A DNA stretch of 64,000 nt from contig SPDT01000005.1 in the NCBI GenBank assembly GCA_008477525.1, forward strand, positions 5,208,001-5,272,000. Direction: 5' to 3'. This document shows positions 33,701-46,053 of the stretch, one piece after another (position 1 is the first letter of the stretch; each line of letters starts with the position of its first letter). The position numbers were made by a program, and so were the translations under genes. The stretch comes from Hypomyces perniciosus. Taxonomy: Eukaryota > Ascomycota > Sordariomycetes > Hypocreales > Hypocreaceae. The notes beneath the pieces are model-generated. The model was given only the letters and a program-made list of their open reading frames with translations, had not been told where the DNA came from and searched no databases.

Positions 33701-35480
33701 GAGAGGCAGAAACTAGCCTCGTCGACCGCCAGGAGCGTATCGAAGCTGCAGGCGAGAAGATTGAGGAGAAATTTGAGCTCGCAGGGGCCACTGCGATTGA
33801 AGATAAACTGCAGGATGGCGTTCCTGAAACAATCGATAAGCTTCGCCGAGCGAACATCAAAGTCTGGATGCTTACCGGCGACAAGAGAGAGACAGCTATC
33901 AATATCGGACACTCAGCCCGTGTGTGTAAGCCGTTTTCGGAGATTTACATCTTGGATGCCACTCAAGGGAATTTGCGTGAGGCTGTAACAGCTGCCTTGA
34001 ACGACGTTGGACGAGGTATGGTCCCTCATTCTGTCGTGGTTGTAGATGGACAAACCCTTGCCATCATCGAGGCGGATAAAGACGTTTCTATGCTGTTTTA
34101 CGACCTCATCATCCGGGCCGATTCCATTATCTGCTGCAGAGCATCCCCATCGCAAAAGGCCAACCTCGTGAAGTCGATAAGGCGGCATGTTCCTAAGAGT
34201 ATGACGCTTGCGATTGGAGACGGTGCGAACGATATTGGCATGATCCAGGCATCGCATGTGGGCATCGGCATCTCCGGGCGTGAGGGCCTTCAGGCAGCAA
34301 GAATCTCAGACTATTCGATCGCGCAATTTCGGTTCCTGCAGAGGTTACTATTTGTGCACGGTCGATGGAACTATATCCGGACCGGCAAGTATGCCTTGGC
34401 GACGTTTTGGAAAGAGATGTTCTTCTTCCTGATGCAGGCTCATTACCAGCGCTTCAGCGGCTACACTGGCACGTCACTGTTTGAGTCATGGAGCTTGGCG
34501 CTATTTAATACTGTGTTTACGTCGTTGCCCGTGATTCTCCTCGGTATTTTTGATAAAGATCTCTCTGCAAGTACGCTGCTAGCGATTCCTGAGCTGTACT
34601 CGTTCGGACAGCAAGGAAGGGGCTTCAGCTATTTCCAGTACGTTGGATGGATGATAATGGGCATAGCTGGGAGCTTTATGGTTTTCTATTTAACGGTGGG
34701 CGTCTACAACAACATCCTTTTCACCGAGGATACGAGCCTCTTTGCGATGGGGTCGGTTTGCTTCACCGTCGGAGTGATCTTTATCAACATCAAGCTCCTG
34801 TAAGTGTGGCTATTTCCCTTTGTCATGACATGACCTGAGTCGAATGCCAAATATACTAATATGGTCTCCCTAGGGTGCTCGAATTTCACAACAAAACTAT
34901 CATCCCTCTAATTGGACTTGTCGTGGAGCTTGTGGGATGGTTCTTCTGGAATGTCCTTATCTCTAATCTCTACCCTCAGCAGCTTGGCCCTTACATGGTG
35001 CGAAAGGCATTTATGCATAACTTTGGACGTCAACTATCCTGGTGGACGACAGTGCTGCTCGCACTGATAGGACCGGTAATCCTAGAGCTTATAGTGCAAA
35101 GCATTCGACGCGTGTACTGGCCGATGGACCAGGACCTGATGCAGCGGATCGAGCAAGACGCAGACGCGAAGCAGATTCTGAAAAAATGTGCTGCAATGGG
35201 AATGGATGACCCTGAAGTGGGAAATATTGAGGGCATTGACATAGATAACGTCGTGGTTGCTGAGCGTGACCCTCTCGTGCCGCAAACTGACAGTGGGAGA
35301 AGTTCAAGGAGCAGGAGCCCTGTTGCCGTGACAGCGAGAGCGAGCCTTCACGGCCTACCGGCGAGGAAACCGTCGAGGGTTAGTCATGATGACTATCGAC
35401 CTCCTAACTTTACGCCGCCGGCGGAGGAGAGAGAGAATCCATTGGAAGGCGTCAAGGGGAGGAATCAGACGTGGGGATGA
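30721..35480 (+). CDS. DNF3: Type IV P-type ATPase (phospholipid flippase), Dnf3-like
   Basis: The exons are 30721-34799 and 34874-35480 (join KLL/VLEFHN), giving 1561 residues. The phosphorylation site DKTGT begins at D603, the actuator loop is DGET (381-384) and the hinge motif is GDGAND (from 1166). P4 flippases move aminophospholipids or phosphatidylcholine from the outer to the cytosolic leaflet of Golgi, endosome or plasma membrane. Three things point to the Dnf3 branch: the long N-terminal disordered tail (about 180 residues), a large Arg/Ser-rich insert in the nucleotide domain (about 835-945) and the spelling SGREGLQAARISDYSIAQF. The last exon carries the final membrane helices and a Ser-rich tail. 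The insert has many basic-Ser patches that could be kinase targets (inference). Confidence 0.92.
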
Positions 35481-35877
35481 TTTTGACTCTCCCCTACTTT
35501 GCACATTCGGGTTGGCGTTTCTGGAGACATGATTGAGCGATGATGATTGACTTTTGATTCTCAAGATGAACGATTGCATTCAAGGCGTTTGTTAGAGGTA
35601 CGGAAGAACAATGGTTTATGACATGTCACGACATGAAGAAGAAGAACAGAGCAAGGCAAGAAGAGGGGTTGGAAGAGTCATTAAGTAGACAGTATTGCGT
35701 AAGTAACATCCATAAGAGTAGCGATAGTGATAGTATCAAGTTTATTGTGTCTGCAAGAGTGCTTTGCCTTTGATCGTATCAATTATTGATGGCTAAAACA
35801 GTATTCTGTATGTAAAGTCGCATCGCTAGAGAGGAGAGTCGTACACATCATCACATCATTACCCGTCAAATCAAGTC
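35481..35877. other. Convergent 3' region
   Basis: Two genes end toward each other across about 400 bp. Terminators are presumably here, but I cannot place them precisely. Confidence 0.5.
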
Positions 35878-37026
35878 TCAACATTCATCATCTCCAATCG
35901 TCTCATCCACCTTGACCAATACCTTGCCTCTTGCATGTAGCCCACCCAACTTTGCGTACGCCTCCTTGGTCTGCTCAAACGGCCAGATACTATCTCTCAC
36001 AACACGCACCTCTCCCCTCCCCAGCATGCCTACAATGCGCTCCCTATCCTCCAGAGTGGGCGCCATCATCGACACGCCGCGCCAGAGACGGCCTACGCCG
36101 CCGAGCCAGCGACTTACGGGCCACCACTCGTTGAGCTTCATCTTCCACACGGCGCGGAGGAAGTTGGGGACGGCAAAGTTGGGCGGTTTTATGCCCACGG
36201 ATGAGTAGATGCCGCCTTCAACGAGGTAGGAGGGCGAGTTGACGTAGAGAGACTGGTGGCCTAGGGTGTCGATGATGGTATCGAAGGGGGCGCTGCCGAA
36301 GCGCTCTTTGAGATGGGCGGGAAGATTGGCGTGTTGGGTGTAATCGACGGCTTCGTCTGCGCCGAGGCTTTTCACCACGTCGACGTTCTTGCCGCTGCAT
36401 ATGCCCACGATGTAGCCCTCTTTGCCGACGACGTTGCGGATCATTTGGACGACCATGGTGCCGATGCCGCCGCTTGCGGCGTTGATGAGCACGCGGTGGC
36501 CCTGTTTGGCCTCGGATTCCAAGACCTGCTGGTGGGCGGTCATGCCGGTGAGGAGACAGCCTGCTGCGTCGGCGAAGGACGCGGATGAGGGCTTGTGAGC
36601 GGCGTATCGCGCGGGTATGATGATGTGTTGAGCGAGAGCGCCAGTGCCAGTGGTGAGGGCGTGGGAGGCGGGGAGCATGGCGATGACTTTGTCGCCTTTG
36701 CGGAAGCGTCCTCCGTTGGTGTTGCTCTTATCCTGTCCGGAGGAGTCGTTTGGATGCCAGACGTCGAGGACCACGCCGGAGAGGTCCATTTCCGGGATGC
36801 AGGTCTTGTTCCGGATGAACGGGGGGATGAGCGTCATTTGGAAGATGGCGCCGACGTTGAGGCCTGCGAAGGCGACTTTGATGAGGAGCCATTCTTCTGG
36901 GTTGGGAACGTCGCGCGGGAGAGGTAGGGGAGGGGGGAGAGTTGGGATGGGACGAGTTGTGAGGGAGAGGACGTCTTGGGGACTGCCGCGGTTGGAGAAG
37001 ACCCAGGCTTGAGATGTTGTAGCCAT
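35878..37026 (-). CDS. Medium-chain dehydrogenase/reductase, quinone-oxidoreductase/YIM1-like
   Basis: One exon, 382 residues. The N-terminal GroES-like domain contains PEMDLSGVV and GDKVIAML. The nucleotide-binding Rossmann segment VLINAASGGIGTMVVQM lies at about 179-195, and VDYTQHAN and GKVLVKVD follow the usual MDR order. The catalytic and structural zinc ligands of alcohol dehydrogenases are absent, so it belongs with the zinc-free NADPH-dependent reductases (quinone oxidoreductase, RTN4IP1 and yeast Yim1 types). The substrate cannot be read from sequence. The ATG at 37024-37026 has the context CACCATGGCT, supporting the start. Confidence 0.88.
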   Translation of the reverse strand: MATTSQAWVFSNRGSPQDVLSLTTRPIPTLPPPLPLPRDVPNPEEWLLIKVAFAGLNVGAIFQMTLIPPFIRNKTCIPEMDLSGVVLDVWHPNDSSGQDKSNTNGGRFRKGDKVIAMLPASHALTTGTGALAQHIIIPARYAAHKPSSASFADAAGCLLTGMTAHQQVLESEAKQGHRVLINAASGGIGTMVVQMIRNVVGKEGYIVGICSGKNVDVVKSLGADEAVDYTQHANLPAHLKERFGSAPFDTIIDTLGHQSLYVNSPSYLVEGGIYSSVGIKPPNFAVPNFLRAVWKMKLNEWWPVSRWLGGVGRLWRGVSMMAPTLEDRERIVGMLGRGEVRVVRDSIWPFEQTKEAYAKLGGLHARGKVLVKVDETIGDDEC

Positions 37027-40000
37027 GGTGTTGGTGGTGTATTATCGTATTATATGGAGTATGCGAGAGAGTGGTATGTGAGAGGATCAGTATACGTGCA
37101 TATGGAGTTATCGTGAGTTTTTAATTCATCTGTTGGTCGACTCGTCAAGTCTTTGTGTCTACGATGATAGAAGGAACTGGACGTCATTTTACATTCTCGA
37201 CTCGATTCACCCGTGCAACGTATGCCATTCATATTCGGTGTGCCTCGTGATCCTTCAGGGCTGAAGCTGAAGCCAAGCGTTGCGGGAGAGGAAAAGGTTG
37301 TGCTGTTTCCTACGAACTAACAAGCGGCTGAACCCGATGAGTACCTTGTACGGAGTACGAAGTACGCGGCCCACGTGTAGGTTGCAAAAGAGAAGAAATC
37401 TCGCTGCCTGGGGCCGTCCGTCTCTTCATAGTAGTAGTAGTACCTCAGCATGTAAAGCAAATCAGATAGGCAGTCAAGCTGGATCGCGGAACTGCGCCGC
37501 GTACGCTCTCTATTTCGTACCTAGTACTCCGTACTCCGTACTCCGTATTCTGTGCTCGTAAGTCGGATTTTGTGTACGGAGTATGGATTGGATGGGGAGG
37601 AAAGATATTTCGCTTCCGGGTTTACAGCCATAATGAGTCATTGAGGCATATACTACTAATAATATGGAGTACTATGGGGATGCCCTTACATGAGAGCAAG
37701 GATATGGAGGAATTTGTGGTGGAAAGATTTTTTGCTGATGAAGAGAATAACTAATACAGAGGAGGCATGCATCAGATCAGATGCCCTGCCGCTGACTGAT
37801 GATGGAGGACTATAAATACGCCGTATACGAAGTACCATTATTATAAACATTTACTTTACCCAGAAATGCTTTGTCAACTGCCGATGCGGGCATCCGTCCT
37901 TCAGAGATCTACATAGTATTCCTCCTCCGCCCCGTCCGTTCAGGTCCGCAAGGTCTCGGACCAAATGCGGAGTTCCGTCCGTGGGTTTGGCTGGCTCTCG
38001 TACTCGATGCTAAACGAAGAATTTCAAGACACGGTTACTGCTCATAAAGGAAAAGCGCGTCATCTTGAAACCCGAGCGGACCGAGACGCTGCCATTGGCT
38101 GGTTTTGGAGCAGTCTGGATAATGACGACAGGGTCGGCGGTCGGATACTATCAAGCCGGCATGACCTCGATGGGAAGAGGGAAGAGGGAGGAGAGAGGAG
38201 GGAGGAGATGCATTGTTACATCCAGGAAGAGTCATACCCGAAGTACCGCAGCCCAGGTAATATAATTAATCGGTCACGCGCAGGCCCAAGATTTTGGCAA
38301 GGCTCTGTCTGTCTGTGTGGACTACTATTATGCACGGGCGGAGACGGCGAAGCGGTTCATAGTACCTAGACTTTCCGATCCTTATATTTCCGACAGTGTT
38401 AACAAGGGGCTTTGATGGATTGATAACTTTTATGGTTGATTATGCTTATGATCTCTCAGATGCCCCGATCGAAAGAGATCAGGGGCGTTTTTGACAGACG
38501 TCATGCTTGGACTTCTTGGCTACAACGCGACATAAGAGGGTGAAGAGGACGAAACGAAAGCAATAGGATCCACAAAGGATATATTTCTCATCGGACGGTT
38601 GCCTGGCAGAGTAGCTTTTACTATTGTATTAGTATTATAACCACCGGCTGGATAAAAGTCATCCGGAGTTGTGAGAGTAATCGTAATCTATTGCAATGAG
38701 GGGATACCTATGTGGCATCGGAGTTGATAGCTACCGTCACCCGCTTCAGGTTGAGCACACATCTCCCCTGAGAGGCAGCACAGCCTTGTCCCCTCGTATT
38801 ACGGAGCACTACTACGGAGTAGTACTACTGAAAACTATTCAGTGGGAATACGCGTAAACGACTGCATTATTGTGCGGGTACAGGACCCCAAATAGCAGTA
38901 CCATTCAGGTACGTCTGTTGAGTCATCACCATGTTGCTCAGCCGCGCGCGCACTGCCACGCACTACTCCCTACTGTCGCCATGGCTCGGGAAATTTTTGA
39001 GAGGTCAGAATACGGCCAGGAGGAGAGCCACAAGCCGCTAGCGAGTGTCTTAGGAATTTAGAAGAAGCAAACCAGCGAGTGGATGCCTTAGAGTTCAGCC
39101 AGCGGGGAAAATCGTGATTCTATAATACGCGATAATACTACGTGGGAAATGCCAAGATATGAGATCGGAGGGAGGATTACGAGTAATACTCGTAGACGGA
39201 TCAACAAGATGACTCTGGCTATTCTCCGTAAACACCCATGAGGCTGTATAAGCAGTGGCAGCTATCTTTCCAACTATTTCTTACTATTACTATTACTACT
39301 TCTCACTCATCCGTAGTTCTTACTCGTATACTAATCCGCCGTACTTTGTTCTCTGAATTCATCCACCAATATCCGCCAAACTCCCTCGACCTGCTCCGCC
39401 CATTGCGGCCTTTGTCAAAGAAGCGATAACCGAACCCGAGCTTCTGTGCGTGTATCGGTAGTTACCTACCTAGGTACTAGGCAGTAGTACGAGTACGAGT
39501 ATTGTCACTGCCTCGCAGGCTGACATTATAAATCAGGCACGGACAAAAAGACTCACTCACCTCACTACTCCGTAATGGCAGAGGCCTCATAGGTCCGGAA
39601 CGACTAGGATCCGCAGGCCTTGCACAAATTATTCGTTTGCTGGGCATTTGCATTTGCTGGCTTGGATTGTGCGACTACTATTAGTAGAGGTCCTATTCCG
39701 CAATAGGCCAGCCGGCTGACTTCGTCCGAGTACTTTGTGCGCCTTATCTTATACGCGTATATCTGGAGTCACCAGAGATTTTGCCGCCTTTGTTTCGGTC
39801 CAATCACGCGCGCAGGCCGTCCTTTTCTGCCATCATAACTTTGTGCCACACTCACTCACTCACTCACTCATTCACTCACTCACACATACATCAAATCCAG
39901 GCAGCGGCGTTCTCTCAAAACTTTAATACCATACAGTATACAGTATCTGTCGCTCCGCTTGAAGCGCGAGTGCTGTTCTTTTCCCCCCATCTTTCTGCCT

Positions 40001-40166
40001 GGCGCTGTCGCTATCGCTACCTACTCCGGACTTCTACTGCTATTGCTACAACTACTACGGAGTACTGCTGACAAACTCTCGCCTTTGACGTCTTCGAGTA
40101 CAGCCTCACCCCACGTTTTGCTGCTTCGGGTGACATGTGAGCCCGTTTCAGCGAGCCCTCTCGGAG
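37027..40166. other. 3.1-kb intergenic region rich in the TACGGAGTA motif
   Basis: Motif copies include the full 18-mer at 37349-37366, a triple head-to-tail copy at 37525-37547, and copies near 37575, 38811, 39565 and 40055. A TATAAATA sits at 37811-37818 with a weak 134-codon frame 150 bp beyond it, which I do not accept as a gene. A CACT repeat lies at 39849-39885 in the probable leader of the zinc-cluster gene. Confidence 0.55.
39849..39885. repeat. CACT tetranucleotide repeat
   Basis: About nine CACT units, one changed to CATT, about 280 bp upstream of the zinc-cluster regulator ATG. Confidence 0.8.
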
Positions 40167-42611
40167 ATGTCGTCAACTGCCGCTCCCGCCTCTCACATTC
40201 ACAGGACACCCAGGGTCCTGGCCTGTGTCCTTTGTCAGCATCGCAAGATCAAATGCGACCGGAATTCGCCCTGCTCTAATTGCATCAAGGTGCGCACAGC
40301 CTCCCCCGACTCCGCGGCTTGAAGGTTCGTCTGCTCCGGCTTGTCTAGTCGTAGAGCCTTCGGAACGGATGGAAGTCATACAGAGGCGCCTCAAGCTGGC
40401 CCCCAGTCTTACTTATCAAGCTCACCTCGCCTCAGGCCAACGTTACCTGCACCCCGAGCACCCCCGCTCCAGCCCGTAAACGCCGGCGTCCGAACCAGGA
40501 TCTTCAGGAACGCCTGGCGCGATGCGAGGAGCTGCTCAAGCAGTATGCCAACGGCACTGCGCCTGTCCAGCGTCAAATGGCGCTGCCGCAGATGCAGACG
40601 CCCTCGTCGCCCACTATCAATGGCCTTAAAATAGAGTCCGCGACTTCGACGCCGGCGAGCGTCGACTCTCAGCCGTCCGTGAAGCCAGCCTGTGTCATGG
40701 TTCAGGAACATGGCAATGTTCGCTATGTGGACAGCTACATCTGGGCCAGTGTCTATGATGAGGTGTGTCTTGTGATTCCCCACCCATTCAAACTGTTTGA
40801 ACCCTCCCTGCTGACCTTGGCTCCGTACATAGCTTCGGAAGATGAGGGATATTGTAGAGACCGATGACCCAGAGGACAGCAGCGTCCTCGGTTCTGAGGA
40901 AATGAGCCCGGACAACAACACCGACCTCTTCCTTTCTGGCGACGCCTCAAATACTAATCTCGAGGACCTACAGCCCGATCCCGTTCATATTTTCAGGCTC
41001 TGGCAGCTCTTCCTAGATCGCGTTAACCCCTTGACCAAAATCATCCATGTACCGTCCATGCAGCGGTACGTGATGGAGGCAGCAACTAATATGAGTTCTC
41101 TGCCCCTCAACTACCAGGCCCTTCTCTTTTCCATCTTCACCATGGCTGCCATCTCCATGTCACCCATTGAGTGTATCCAAATCCTTGGCGTAGGTCGGGA
41201 AACGGCTATCCAGAGATTCAACTCTGGCACAAAGGCCGCCCTAATCAAAAGCAATTTTTTGAAGAACTACAACATGACCTCTCTGCAGGCCTTAGTTCTC
41301 TACCTGGTAAACGAACCTTCCCCCGACACCCCCTTCTTCTTGGATTCGAGGCTAACAGATGAGTAGATCACACTCGATGGGCGTTACGATCGCGACGCTC
41401 AATGGCTCCTCAGTGGCACCGCTGTGCGGATTGCCCAGAAGATGGGATACCACCGAGATGGCGAGAAGCTTGACTTGACTCCGTTTGAAACTGAAATGCG
41501 AAGGAGGATCTGGTGGCAGATCATCATGATGGATTCGAAATATGCCATGGTATCCGGGCTAAACCAGTCCGGGCTGCCTCCCAGCTGGGATACAAAGACC
41601 CCCCTGAACCTTAACGATACGGATCTATATCCTGGCTCCAACGAACCCGTAGTAGAACGCGATGGCCCCACCGAGATGGCGTTTTGCCTCATAACCCACG
41701 AGATCTGTCGATTCAAGATGGTTGCCGAAGGTACCAAGGACGGAGCTGCTTTTGAAGCCGCCTTTATGGGGCAAACTATGGAGGATGAGACAGGGCCGGT
41801 CAAAGACCCCAAAGCGGTGTTTGAGAGGTTCAGGGCGAAGGCCAAAGAGATGGAGAACAGGTTGATTGAAATGGAAGAGCAGATTGTCGACGTGACGGCC
41901 GGCAATGTTCACGTGGCGGCTCTCTCCGTTCGACCCATGCTCATCTTGAAGCTATCGGACATGTTGATCCCAATGAATGAGCAACCGGAGTGGGGGACGG
42001 AGATTTTTGGCCCAAAGGACAACTTCTTCAAGGTTCTAATCATGGTCCTCGAGCATAAATCCCAGGTTCACCAGGCAATGGCTGCCGTCAACTTCAACTG
42101 GTTCATGAGATTGCAATTCCAGCTCGACATATTCGCCGTCTTTACAGGATTATTACACGACCGTCCTATGGGCTCCCTTGCCGATCGTGCCTGGGAGGTT
42201 ATGGAAAAAATCTATGCTCAACACACCGAAATTTTAGACATGTCTGTCAAACAGCACGTTGCTCAAGCGCAATTCACAATCAAGGCTTGGAAGGCTCGCG
42301 AGGCAGCTTTTGCACAAGCTGGTCGGCAAATCGAGACTCCAGACTTCATCCTTCGACTGAAAGAAATTGTGCCAAGTCACGATTCGCGCTCATCGGGTCA
42401 TCCATCAGTTACACCACCGACAACAGCCACGCCACAGCAAAACCACCCTATGCCAGATTTTAACCAGGTCATGGGCAGCGGCTATCTCGACGTTTCCAGC
42501 ATGAACTGGGAGATTTTTGGGGACTTTTTACCCCCTAATGGAGATCAGCTGTCAGCAGCCATGTTTGACGGATACGGCTTGGGGAACATAAATATGGGAA
42601 GCATGGGGTAA
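40167..42611 (+). CDS. Zn2Cys6 fungal transcription factor with a fungal-specific regulatory domain
   Basis: The exons are 40167-40289, 40436-40762, 40833-41306 and 41367-42611 (all phase-0 joins), giving 722 residues. The zinc cluster is C20-X2-C23-X6-C30-X5-C36-X2-C39-X6-C46. The 146-bp first intron falls between C39 and C46, so only the spliced message has all six ligands. A basic linker (RKRRRPNQ) and short coiled coil (LQERLARCEELLKQY) follow, as usual for dimerisation. The middle-homology domain is recognisable from AVRIAQKMGYHRDGEKLDLTPFETEMRRRIWWQ. Exon 4 begins ITLDGRYD after a GAGTAG acceptor. The regulated pathway is unknown, since neighbours give no hint. Confidence 0.92.
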
Positions 42612-43238
42612 CGAGCGTCCCTCGAACAGTGTTCCATGGCATCAAAACGGAGTCTGCCGGCGCGGGGTCGGATGTCTTTTTACAATCGTAGAAAAGGGTT
42701 TCTCGACAGATTGGAGTTATTGGATCCATGTAATGTACAGGGGGCGGCCGGAGTTTTGGCTTGTTTCCTTTTCTTTTCTTGGGACCCGAGTCTATAGAGC
42801 GAGACGGTCTCCTCTCTTCATGGCATTTGTTTGCTATAGTCTCTCGCGTCAGAGATAGGGCGTGATTGCTATCGACGCGATAGCATGTACGATTGAAATG
42901 AAAGTAATCCTACCTCTCCATTACTTGAGACATGTCAGAATCTGATGTGAGAAAGATGTCATATTTGAAGGAATCCTCGACGACATAATAGATCGTCAGG
43001 AGTCATGTGTGATTTCGAATTCCCGTTCAAGGACCAGCCTTTTGTTCGATTCAAGCTAAACAATTCAACAATGCGGAAACCAATATATCCATTCTAACCA
43101 ACGCCACATGCCATCGCCCTGTATCTCACATATGCCCGCTCTATGCCCTGACCCATATGCCATACACACACACACATATACATATATATCCTCTCACGAT
43201 GTTCGATCGTAGACTGAGCGGTACTTGTCATCACGACC
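42612..43238. other. Convergent intergenic region
   Basis: A short CACACACACATATACATATATAT run at about 43157-43185 is the only notable element. No gene is supported. Confidence 0.5.
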
Positions 43239-43622
43239 TCACTGGGGCGAGCCACGCCGTCGCTGCTGGCCCTTTGCATTCGTTTTCTTCCCACCACTAA
43301 TCTTACAGGACAACAAAGTCCACTCTAATCCCGCCAAACCATGCTCCCAAGCCGAACTGAAAGCGTCGAGGAAACCGAGGTAAAACAACACCAGAACGGT
43401 GTACAGGCTCTTGGCGACGATCTCGATGATGTAGCAGAGGAACTTTTGCAGCAGCAGGACGGACACTTTGGTGGCGACGGCGAAGAAGATTTGGTCGGCG
43501 GTTTGGGGGTGGAAGAAGGCGCGTAAGGCGTGGGCGATGGAGTCGAGGAATGAGTATGAGGATGAGGCGGCCCAGGGGCGAGGGGAGGTGGGACGGAAGA
43601 AGGAGGAGAGCCAGGATGACAT
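43239..43622 (-). CDS. Small hydrophobic hypothetical protein, 127 residues
   Basis: The ATG at 43622 has the context CCAAAATGTC. The Ser-rich N-terminus is followed by a long hydrophobic stretch at about residues 44-90 (including IFFAVATKVSVLLLQ and LYTVLVLFYLGFLDAF) that could form two membrane helices. A very basic C-terminus (GGKKTNAKGQQRRRG) ends the chain. I do not recognise the family. Support is the start context, the coherent hydrophobic pattern and an overlapping frame on the same strand that is clearly inferior. A further exon downstream is possible. Confidence 0.5.
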   Translation of the reverse strand: MSSWLSSFFRPTSPRPWAASSSYSFLDSIAHALRAFFHPQTADQIFFAVATKVSVLLLQKFLCYIIEIVAKSLYTVLVLFYLGFLDAFSSAWEHGLAGLEWTLLSCKISGGKKTNAKGQQRRRGSPQ

Positions 43623-44203
43623 TTTGGATTGTTTTCCTTGGGATATTGGGAGAGTAGGTTGTGGTTTTGTGTTGTGGTCGCTGTGGCGAGGAGGGTTTGT
43701 TTTGGACGGTTGTAGGAGGTTTTTTTTTTTCGACTGTGTGGTTTCTTGGGATCGATCAAGGAGGATTTGGGGAGATGGAAGGTGGCTTTAATAGAAGAAG
43801 ATCTATTGTTCCTGTGAACAAGTTAGCAGAGGAAGAAGTTGAAGGCTTCTTGGAGGATAGATGAATACATCATTGTTCAGTTGCCGTGGACAAAGAAGCT
43901 GAAAATACTACACGTCTTTGAGGATGGAGTTTTTTTTTTGGGTGGCAGATTTGTTTATTCTCGACTTTGTCTCTACGGGACGATATGGACAAAGAAGTTC
44001 ATCAAGGAAACCAAGGGTGGAAAAAGGCTACCCAGCCAGAAAAGCAATCCAACCCATAAAACAAACATTCATCCTCCCCGAATCCTCCCCTGTTCATGAG
44101 TCCATTTTCCCCCGTTCCAAAAAATAACTGCCGTACCCGTTTCACGCCATCCTAAAGGACGGTGGCTTTTTCTCGAAAGAGTCGAGAAAGTTGCTTGGTG
44201 CTT
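43623..44203. other. Intergenic between two small minus-strand genes
   Basis: Probable promoter of the gene at 43622. Nothing else is recognised. Confidence 0.45.
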
Positions 44204-44434
44204 TCAAAGCTGCTGCTGGTGCTGTTGCTGCTGGGGTTGAAGACCGTGTTGGCCTTGTTCAGCGGCAGCTTGTGCAGCCTGCTGAGCCTCTTCCTTGGCT
44301 TTCTCGCGGGCTTCTTGACGCTTCTCGCGACAGCGTGCGATGCAGAGGACGATGGAGCATGGCACGATGATCATGGAGAAGAGGAGGGCTATGCCGATGG
44401 CCAAGAGGGCGTGGAGAGTTTTGTTGTTCATCAT
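44204..44434 (-). CDS. Small single-pass membrane protein with a Gln-rich tail, 76 residues
   Basis: Starts MMNNKTLHALLAIG. One hydrophobic helix covers about residues 9-33 and ends in a Cys-containing segment (CSIVLCIARC) suitable for palmitoylation. A Lys/Glu/Ala helix follows, and the last 20 residues are mostly Gln, ending HQQQL. The organisation (short lumenal end, one helix, charged cytosolic coil) resembles small tail-type membrane proteins, but I recognise no family. The context ACCAAGATGATG is reasonable. It is below normal gene-finder length limits, so confidence is moderate. Confidence 0.5.
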   Translation of the reverse strand: MMNNKTLHALLAIGIALLFSMIIVPCSIVLCIARCREKRQEAREKAKEEAQQAAQAAAEQGQHGLQPQQQQHQQQL

Positions 44435-46053
44435 CTTGGTAGAGTTGTGATGGATGGCTTTGTTGTTTTTGTTCCTCTGAGGGAGAGTGAACGGCCGGCT
44501 TGTGTGTTTTGGCTTTGGTGGGCAGTGTGAAGGAGGCAGAAGAAGCCTCTTTTAAAGGGAGACGAAGACGAAGACAATGATGATGATGATGATGATGAGT
44601 GATGACTGCGTTGAAGAGAAGTTTGTGGTGACAGTGTCTTGATGTTGAAACTTGACTCCTGAGCAGTGAGAAGTTGTCAGGGGAGAGTTTTGTGACAAAC
44701 GTTTGCCAAGTGCGAGGTGAAATAGTGTGGGCAGAGAAATGGATTGCGGCCTAGGTTTCTAGAAAAGCTGCCTTAGTACTATTCACTTGGTTACTAGGGG
44801 GGAGGGGAGGAACATGGAGAGAGATTACAACAACCAACAACAAAACATGCTCAGTTTACGAACAAGAGATATACAGGAAAGGGGGAAAGAGTGATGATTT
44901 GGTATAATCTATAGGAGTCTTCTAATTCTTGCATTATATACGAGTTTAGCGAGTAATTAAGTCTGCAGAGGGTCTTTAGACTGGAAGAAGTAGTGGAATC
45001 CGGAGTACCTATTCTCCAAATACTCTACAATCTATGTGTATTTTGTAAGGTCGTTTTTTCTCAGTGCCCAAGGCATTCCCCAGGCAACGAAGCAATGCCG
45101 AATTCACTACAGTTCGATCAGTTTCCAATAACCTTGACGAGAAATCTGGACAATTCAGAACAGTTCCAGCATCTTCCACATTTCTAGAAGTCGAAAGAAG
45201 ACAAAAAAACGCCCAACTCCCTGCTCGAAATCGACTTGCAAAGGCACAGCCCTGACACAGCACCTTTCAGAAACACATGGAACCCTTTCCAGTCCGCCTG
45301 GAAGCAAAATATATGATGGATCGGAGGGCAGTAGAGCCCAAGAAGCCAAGAAAAAGGCTGTGATGCAGGCAACAAGGCCCTGCTTTCTTTGGCCAGTCTG
45401 CCCACCCGACGAGGGCATCGCCATGTGTGCCTGGGGAAAAAAACTATGCCAAACAGGCTGTGTATTCTTGGTATCCACCCCTAACAACGTACGCGCTGCT
45501 GGAGATATGGTTAGGGGACTATTTTTGTTCATCTTTGCCCGATAACTGTTGACTGTTTGCCGCTCACAGCGACTTTCTTCAGCAGAGGCAACACACCTTC
45601 AACGACAACTCGGCGGCTCGAAACAACCCTGGTGTTAATAATAGCCTTGTGCTTCCCACCCGAAAAAGGATATTGGACATCGCGGCAGCCTCGTCAGGAG
45701 CCCAGCGCGCAGCCCCGAGCCTGGACTCGACTTGTACAGCCTCAGCGGCCAAATATGGAGGCCAACACCGAGAGGCAACCCTCACTCAGAGTCTTGGCGA
45801 TACAATTCCTTGAGATATAAAGCGAAGCCCATTCATCGCGAAACGAGTTGAATCAAAATACAATCGAGAACAGAGGCATTCACTCATCAGAAACGCTTCA
45901 AGCGAAAGCACCAATACTCAGTCATCTACCTACCTACCTACCTACCTTTACCAAGGTCTTCATTTCTGCTCTACTTGCTTCACATCACACAGTGAGTCTC
46001 TTCTATTTACTCCCTCAAAATATTATTGCGCTGACAGGAAAGTCCAGAACAAG
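44435..46053. other. Intergenic, leader of the CxxC mini-gene
   Basis: ATG triplets repeat at about 44576-44599 and CTAC repeats at 45926-45947. A possible leader intron, GTGAGT at 45992 to CAG 46037, lies just before the ATG at 46054. Frames of 60-125 codons around 45155-45545 on both strands are not convincing. Confidence 0.45.
45926..45947. repeat. CTAC tetranucleotide repeat
   Basis: Five CTAC units in the probable 5' leader of the small cysteine-rich gene. Confidence 0.75.

Noticed and set aside
37965..38369. 134-codon frame behind a TATA box
   Set aside because: Composition and codon use do not resemble neighbouring genes; only the TATA box speaks for it.
45155..45545. Overlapping frames of 60-125 codons on both strands
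   Set aside because: No coherent start, no conservation-like features, and mutual overlap.
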